A stretch of 64,000 nt of DNA from Theionarchaea archaeon (lineage in GTDB: Archaea; Methanobacteriota_B; Thermococci; Methanofastidiosales; SZ-28-30), in assembly GCA_018992685.1 (NCBI GenBank), contig JACVGT010000009.1, positions 36,247 to 100,246 of the forward strand, read 5' to 3'. Both the position numbers and the translations under genes were made by a program. Below, piece by piece: positions 61,928 to 64,000 of the stretch. Position 1 is the stretch's first letter, and every line of letters begins with the position of its first letter. Under the pieces are notes generated by a model, which saw only the letters and a program-made list of their open reading frames with translations, was not told where the DNA came from and searched no databases.

Positions 61928-62017
61928 AGGCACAGGGGCAGCGTTCCTGTTTGAAACAAAGGAAGACAGAGTACTGAAATTTCAACAGGGTGGTCTCGAT
62001 TCTGACCTTTTCACCCA

Positions 62018-62040
62018 GACCGGTCTTCTTTTTTCTTTCA
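62018..62040 (+). terminator. T-rich terminator after disulfide oxidoreductase
   Basis: accggtcttcttttttcttt between the convergent oxidoreductase and radical SAM genes has a small stem (gaccggtc) and T-run. Confidence 0.45.
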
Positions 62041-62048
62041 CCCCATCC

Positions 62049-63380
62049 TTAGAGAGCAGCATGTTCTACATCCGTGAGAACTGCATCTTTAGCTCTCCTG
62101 TAGGCACAAATATAGGGATCGTAGCAGGTGACCTTCTTTTCAAGGATAAAGGAGCTTGCGATGCACCCAACACACGTGGCGAGATACTTGCATCCTTTAC
62201 ACAGTCTCTCACTTTCCGTGCTCATTTTCCGGAGACTTTCCAGTGTCTTGCCATCCTCCCACAATCTGCCCAAATCTACATCTCTCACATTTCCAACACC
62301 CATTTCTTTGATGCATCCAGGACATGGGAGAATGGTCCCATCTGCATGGATGCAGATGGTAGTTCTGGCAAGGCCACATGTTGATTCTTTTTTCTGGCCT
62401 AGTCTTTGAAAAGCTTCAGGAAACTCCTTCTTCAAATAGGTGAGCTGAATCACAGTTATCTGATAGTACTCCTCCGGGGAGATAGCAAGCCCTTGGACCC
62501 CCCTGCCGGAGAACCTGACTGGAGTGAGCTGGAAATTCGTGAGGCCGTTGTCTTTGAAGAACCGGAGTATATCAATGATAGAGTCTTTGTTCAGCTGATT
62601 TACAGACACGTAAGGCCAAATAGGAAATCCAGCCTCCTTCAACAAGTTGATAGCATCGAGTGTCCTTCTCAGAGCTCCTTTCTTGCTTCTGAACTTATCA
62701 TGAACGTTCTCTTCCACACTGTCAATGCTGACAGAAAACCGCCTGACGTTGAGTTTTCTGAACTGTTCAACATGTTCTTCTGTGATGAGCGTTGCATTGG
62801 TAAAAATATCCACAATCATTGGCGCTTTTCTAGCATGTCCTATGATCGTGAATAGATCGGGGTGACAAAGAGGCTCTCCTCCACTTATCAAGAGCCGATA
62901 CACACCCATGGAGCTCAGTCTGTCAATAGTGGAGAGAATTTCAGCTGTGGTTAGTTCGTGAGGATATGGATTTCCAGAATCGTTTACACAATGCAAACAG
63001 TGGAGGTTACATCTGTTAGTGATTTCAATCTCGGCGGATTCAAGTGGATACTTCAGTTCTATGATTTTCATTCTCGAGCATTCATGGACAGGAGTAGATT
63101 CCAAGGTTATTATCCCTTTTTCTTGAGCTATCTTCAAGATCTCGCACACATCTTTCGCTACTTCCAATAAAGGTTCCCCAGAATGTTTGGAGAGAGAACC
63201 CATGATTTCCGATACAGAATGAACGCCGTTACATAGATCAAGCAAAGAAACAGTGGCAGGATTTGATCCGAATTCCTTCTCTGTAGTAGTATTGCAGATT
63301 TTTATCCGTTCCCCTGAATCAGTTTGTATCCGTGCATAGAAGATGTCCTCTCCAAGGAGAGGGTATTTGTTCTTCATCAT
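62049..63380 (-). CDS. Radical SAM/SPASM enzyme with N-terminal PqqD-like domain
   Basis: A 443-residue enzyme. Residues 1-110 look like a PqqD-type peptide-binding domain (ATVSLLDLCNGVHSVSEIMGSLS, LLEVAKDVCEILKIAQEKGII). The radical SAM core has the CxxxCxxC iron-sulfur motif C124-NLH-C128-LH-C131 (RCNLHCLHC) and ISGGEPL. The C-terminal SPASM domain has seven or more cysteines, including ILPCPGCIKE, LCKGCKYLATCVGC and YDPYIC, for extra iron-sulfur clusters. Such enzymes modify small peptides. A TATA (gtatttaagag on this strand, about 63400-63410) is flanked by an inverted repeat. The divergent 26-residue peptide gene is the likely substrate. Confidence 0.9.
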   Translation of the reverse strand: MMKNKYPLLGEDIFYARIQTDSGERIKICNTTTEKEFGSNPATVSLLDLCNGVHSVSEIMGSLSKHSGEPLLEVAKDVCEILKIAQEKGIITLESTPVHECSRMKIIELKYPLESAEIEITNRCNLHCLHCVNDSGNPYPHELTTAEILSTIDRLSSMGVYRLLISGGEPLCHPDLFTIIGHARKAPMIVDIFTNATLITEEHVEQFRKLNVRRFSVSIDSVEENVHDKFRSKKGALRRTLDAINLLKEAGFPIWPYVSVNQLNKDSIIDILRFFKDNGLTNFQLTPVRFSGRGVQGLAISPEEYYQITVIQLTYLKKEFPEAFQRLGQKKESTCGLARTTICIHADGTILPCPGCIKEMGVGNVRDVDLGRLWEDGKTLESLRKMSTESERLCKGCKYLATCVGCIASSFILEKKVTCYDPYICAYRRAKDAVLTDVEHAAL

Positions 63381-63381
63381 G

Positions 63382-63415
63382 GAGCAAGTTATAGCTGACT
63401 CTTAAATACTTGCTC
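63382..63415. promoter_or_regulatory. Inverted repeat around the radical SAM gene promoter
   Basis: gagcaagt (63382-63389) and acttgctc (63408-63415) form an 8-bp inverted repeat that spans the TATA and transcription start of the radical SAM gene. It is a plausible operator. Confidence 0.45.
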
Positions 63416-63517
63416 ATTAACGCAGAACATGGAATTGTGAGAATCAATACGTTTGTCTTCGTTAAAAATTTCATTTTAGTCTGCTAAAAAAAATAATGTA
63501 AGTTAAGCAGCCCGAAA

Positions 63518-63527
63518 GTTTAAAAAC
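63518..63527 (+). promoter_or_regulatory. TATA of the small peptide gene
   Basis: gtttaaaaac lies about 40-50 bases before the peptide ATG, predicting transcription near 63548. GGAGGTGA at 63555-63562 then follows directly in the leader. Confidence 0.6.
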
Positions 63528-63567
63528 CCTATTATCTCTCCTAGAGAAATGACAGGAGGTGACAACA

Positions 63568-63648
63568 ATGACATTTGAGTTGCTTGAACTCGGGGTTGTG
63601 AAACCACTGGGCTGCGATGACGACATTCCTGGCATCAAATTCATGTGA
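63568..63648 (+). CDS. 26-residue peptide, candidate substrate of the radical SAM enzyme
   Basis: A 26-codon frame (start MTFELLELGVVKPLG; then a single Cys at residue 16, three Asp at 17-19, IPGIKFM at the end). An ideal GGAGGTGA site lies five bases before the ATG, and a TATA lies at 63518-63527; both suggest strong expression of a very short gene. It is divergent from a PqqD/radical SAM/SPASM enzyme, the usual layout of a peptide precursor and its modifying enzyme. The first 15 residues would be the leader and the Cys-Asp-rich end the core. A T-rich stretch follows the stop. Confidence 0.65.
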   Translation: MTFELLELGVVKPLGCDDDIPGIKFM

Positions 63649-63857
63649 GGACATTGCCTCTCTTCATCACCGACTTTGTTTTATTTTTCCTATTTCTTTA
63701 TTTTCTTTCTGAATACATTGTTTGTATTGAGTAGATCCTGTTGCGCTGTTCACCAAGAGGCGACTTTCTCGTCTTATCCAGTGGGATTCTGCTATTTTAC
63801 AAGGAATGAGAAGTTGAATTCTTCCTCTCTTGTGCCATCCTCCGTTCTCAGTGACAG

Positions 63858-64000
63858 TGTAATAAGTAGGGACATGGGTAACAAAAGTAAGTAGAGACAT
63901 GGGTAACACTTTGGCAGAAGGTGATCCCATTGGACGTGGTAACAGAACGATGGAAATTACTCCAACTGCCAGAGGAAGAACACCTCACAGTGACAGAAGC
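63858..64000 (+). mobile_element. Left end of an IS481-like insertion sequence
   Basis: tgtaataagtagggacatgg and the near-repeat taagtagagacatgggtaac (63863-63883 and 63888-63908, 25 bases apart) resemble the terminal sequence of IS481-family elements (gggacatgggtaaca). The element runs off the right edge. Confidence 0.55.
63921..64000 (+). CDS. Transposase N-terminus, cut by window edge
   Basis: A partial frame (start GTG) reading VIPLDVVTERWKLLQLPEEE then HLTVTEA, the beginning of a helix-turn-helix typical of IS481/IS3-like transposases. Only 26 codons lie in the window. The start codon is a guess; the frame is also open upstream. Confidence 0.4.
   Translation, partial: MIPLDVVTERWKLLQLPEEEHLTVTE

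Overview
The window is archaeal chromosomal DNA. Evidence includes a two-ring CDC48 AAA+ ATPase, archaeosine synthase (ArcS), an archaeal SMC, a HerA/DUF87-type ATPase, a KaiC-like ATPase, Lrp and ArsR-type regulators, and a RuBisCO-family protein. Many genes have a TATA-like box about 25 bases before a start codon, which implies leaderless or nearly leaderless mRNAs; others have strong GGAGGTGA ribosome sites. Several sulfur-related genes (a CoA-disulfide-reductase-like enzyme, TusA, DsrE-like proteins, TusD/TusC/TusB) and ArcS point to an uncultured sulfur-metabolising euryarchaeote, possibly Theionarchaea-like. That placement is an inference and was not checked by phylogeny.

Layout. 1-6.5 kb: a DUF835 protein cut by the left edge, a RuBisCO-like protein with a small partner, a roadblock/small-GTPase operon, a PfkB sugar kinase, and a TraB/M50-protease operon. 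6.8-11.4 kb: a secreted repeat-built beta-propeller, a CoA-disulfide-reductase-like enzyme, an exported nitroreductase and an exported FKBP isomerase. 11.6-24.7 kb: CDC48 with a PRC-barrel protein, a HerA-like ATPase, a small secreted peptide converging on a helix-turn-helix regulator, a large exported membrane-anchored protein, a three-gene DUF2226 operon and a PhoU/RCK_C gene pair. 24.9-32.1 kb: a sulfur-relay cluster in which tusB is split by a 4.47-kb element with 33-bp terminal inverted repeats and a 5-bp target duplication. 32.1-47.5 kb: ArcS, TraB, KaiC-like ATPase, glycosyltransferase, SHMT, cupin, tRNA-Lys, DUF362, nitroreductases, an amidinotransferase, a regulator/zinc-ribbon/membrane-protein operon, a HAD phosphatase and an HprK-like kinase. 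47.7-61.9 kb: MATE transporter, P-type ATPase, a COG2403/cDPG-synthetase-like GTPase, a GIY-YIG protein, SMC, a tRNA-binding OB-fold protein, a nitroreductase/RHH/SCP2 operon and a disulfide oxidoreductase. 62-64 kb: a radical SAM/SPASM enzyme facing a 26-residue Cys-containing peptide, then the end of an IS481-like element at the right edge.

The two strongest candidates for undescribed biology are the radical SAM enzyme with its tiny divergent peptide gene (62.0-63.65 kb), which looks like a ribosomally made, post-translationally modified peptide system, and the transposase-less element in tusB (27361-31831). The element carries a regulator paralogous to a chromosomal one. Each regulator is divergent from a similar RNA-like hairpin element that shows a C-rich loop.
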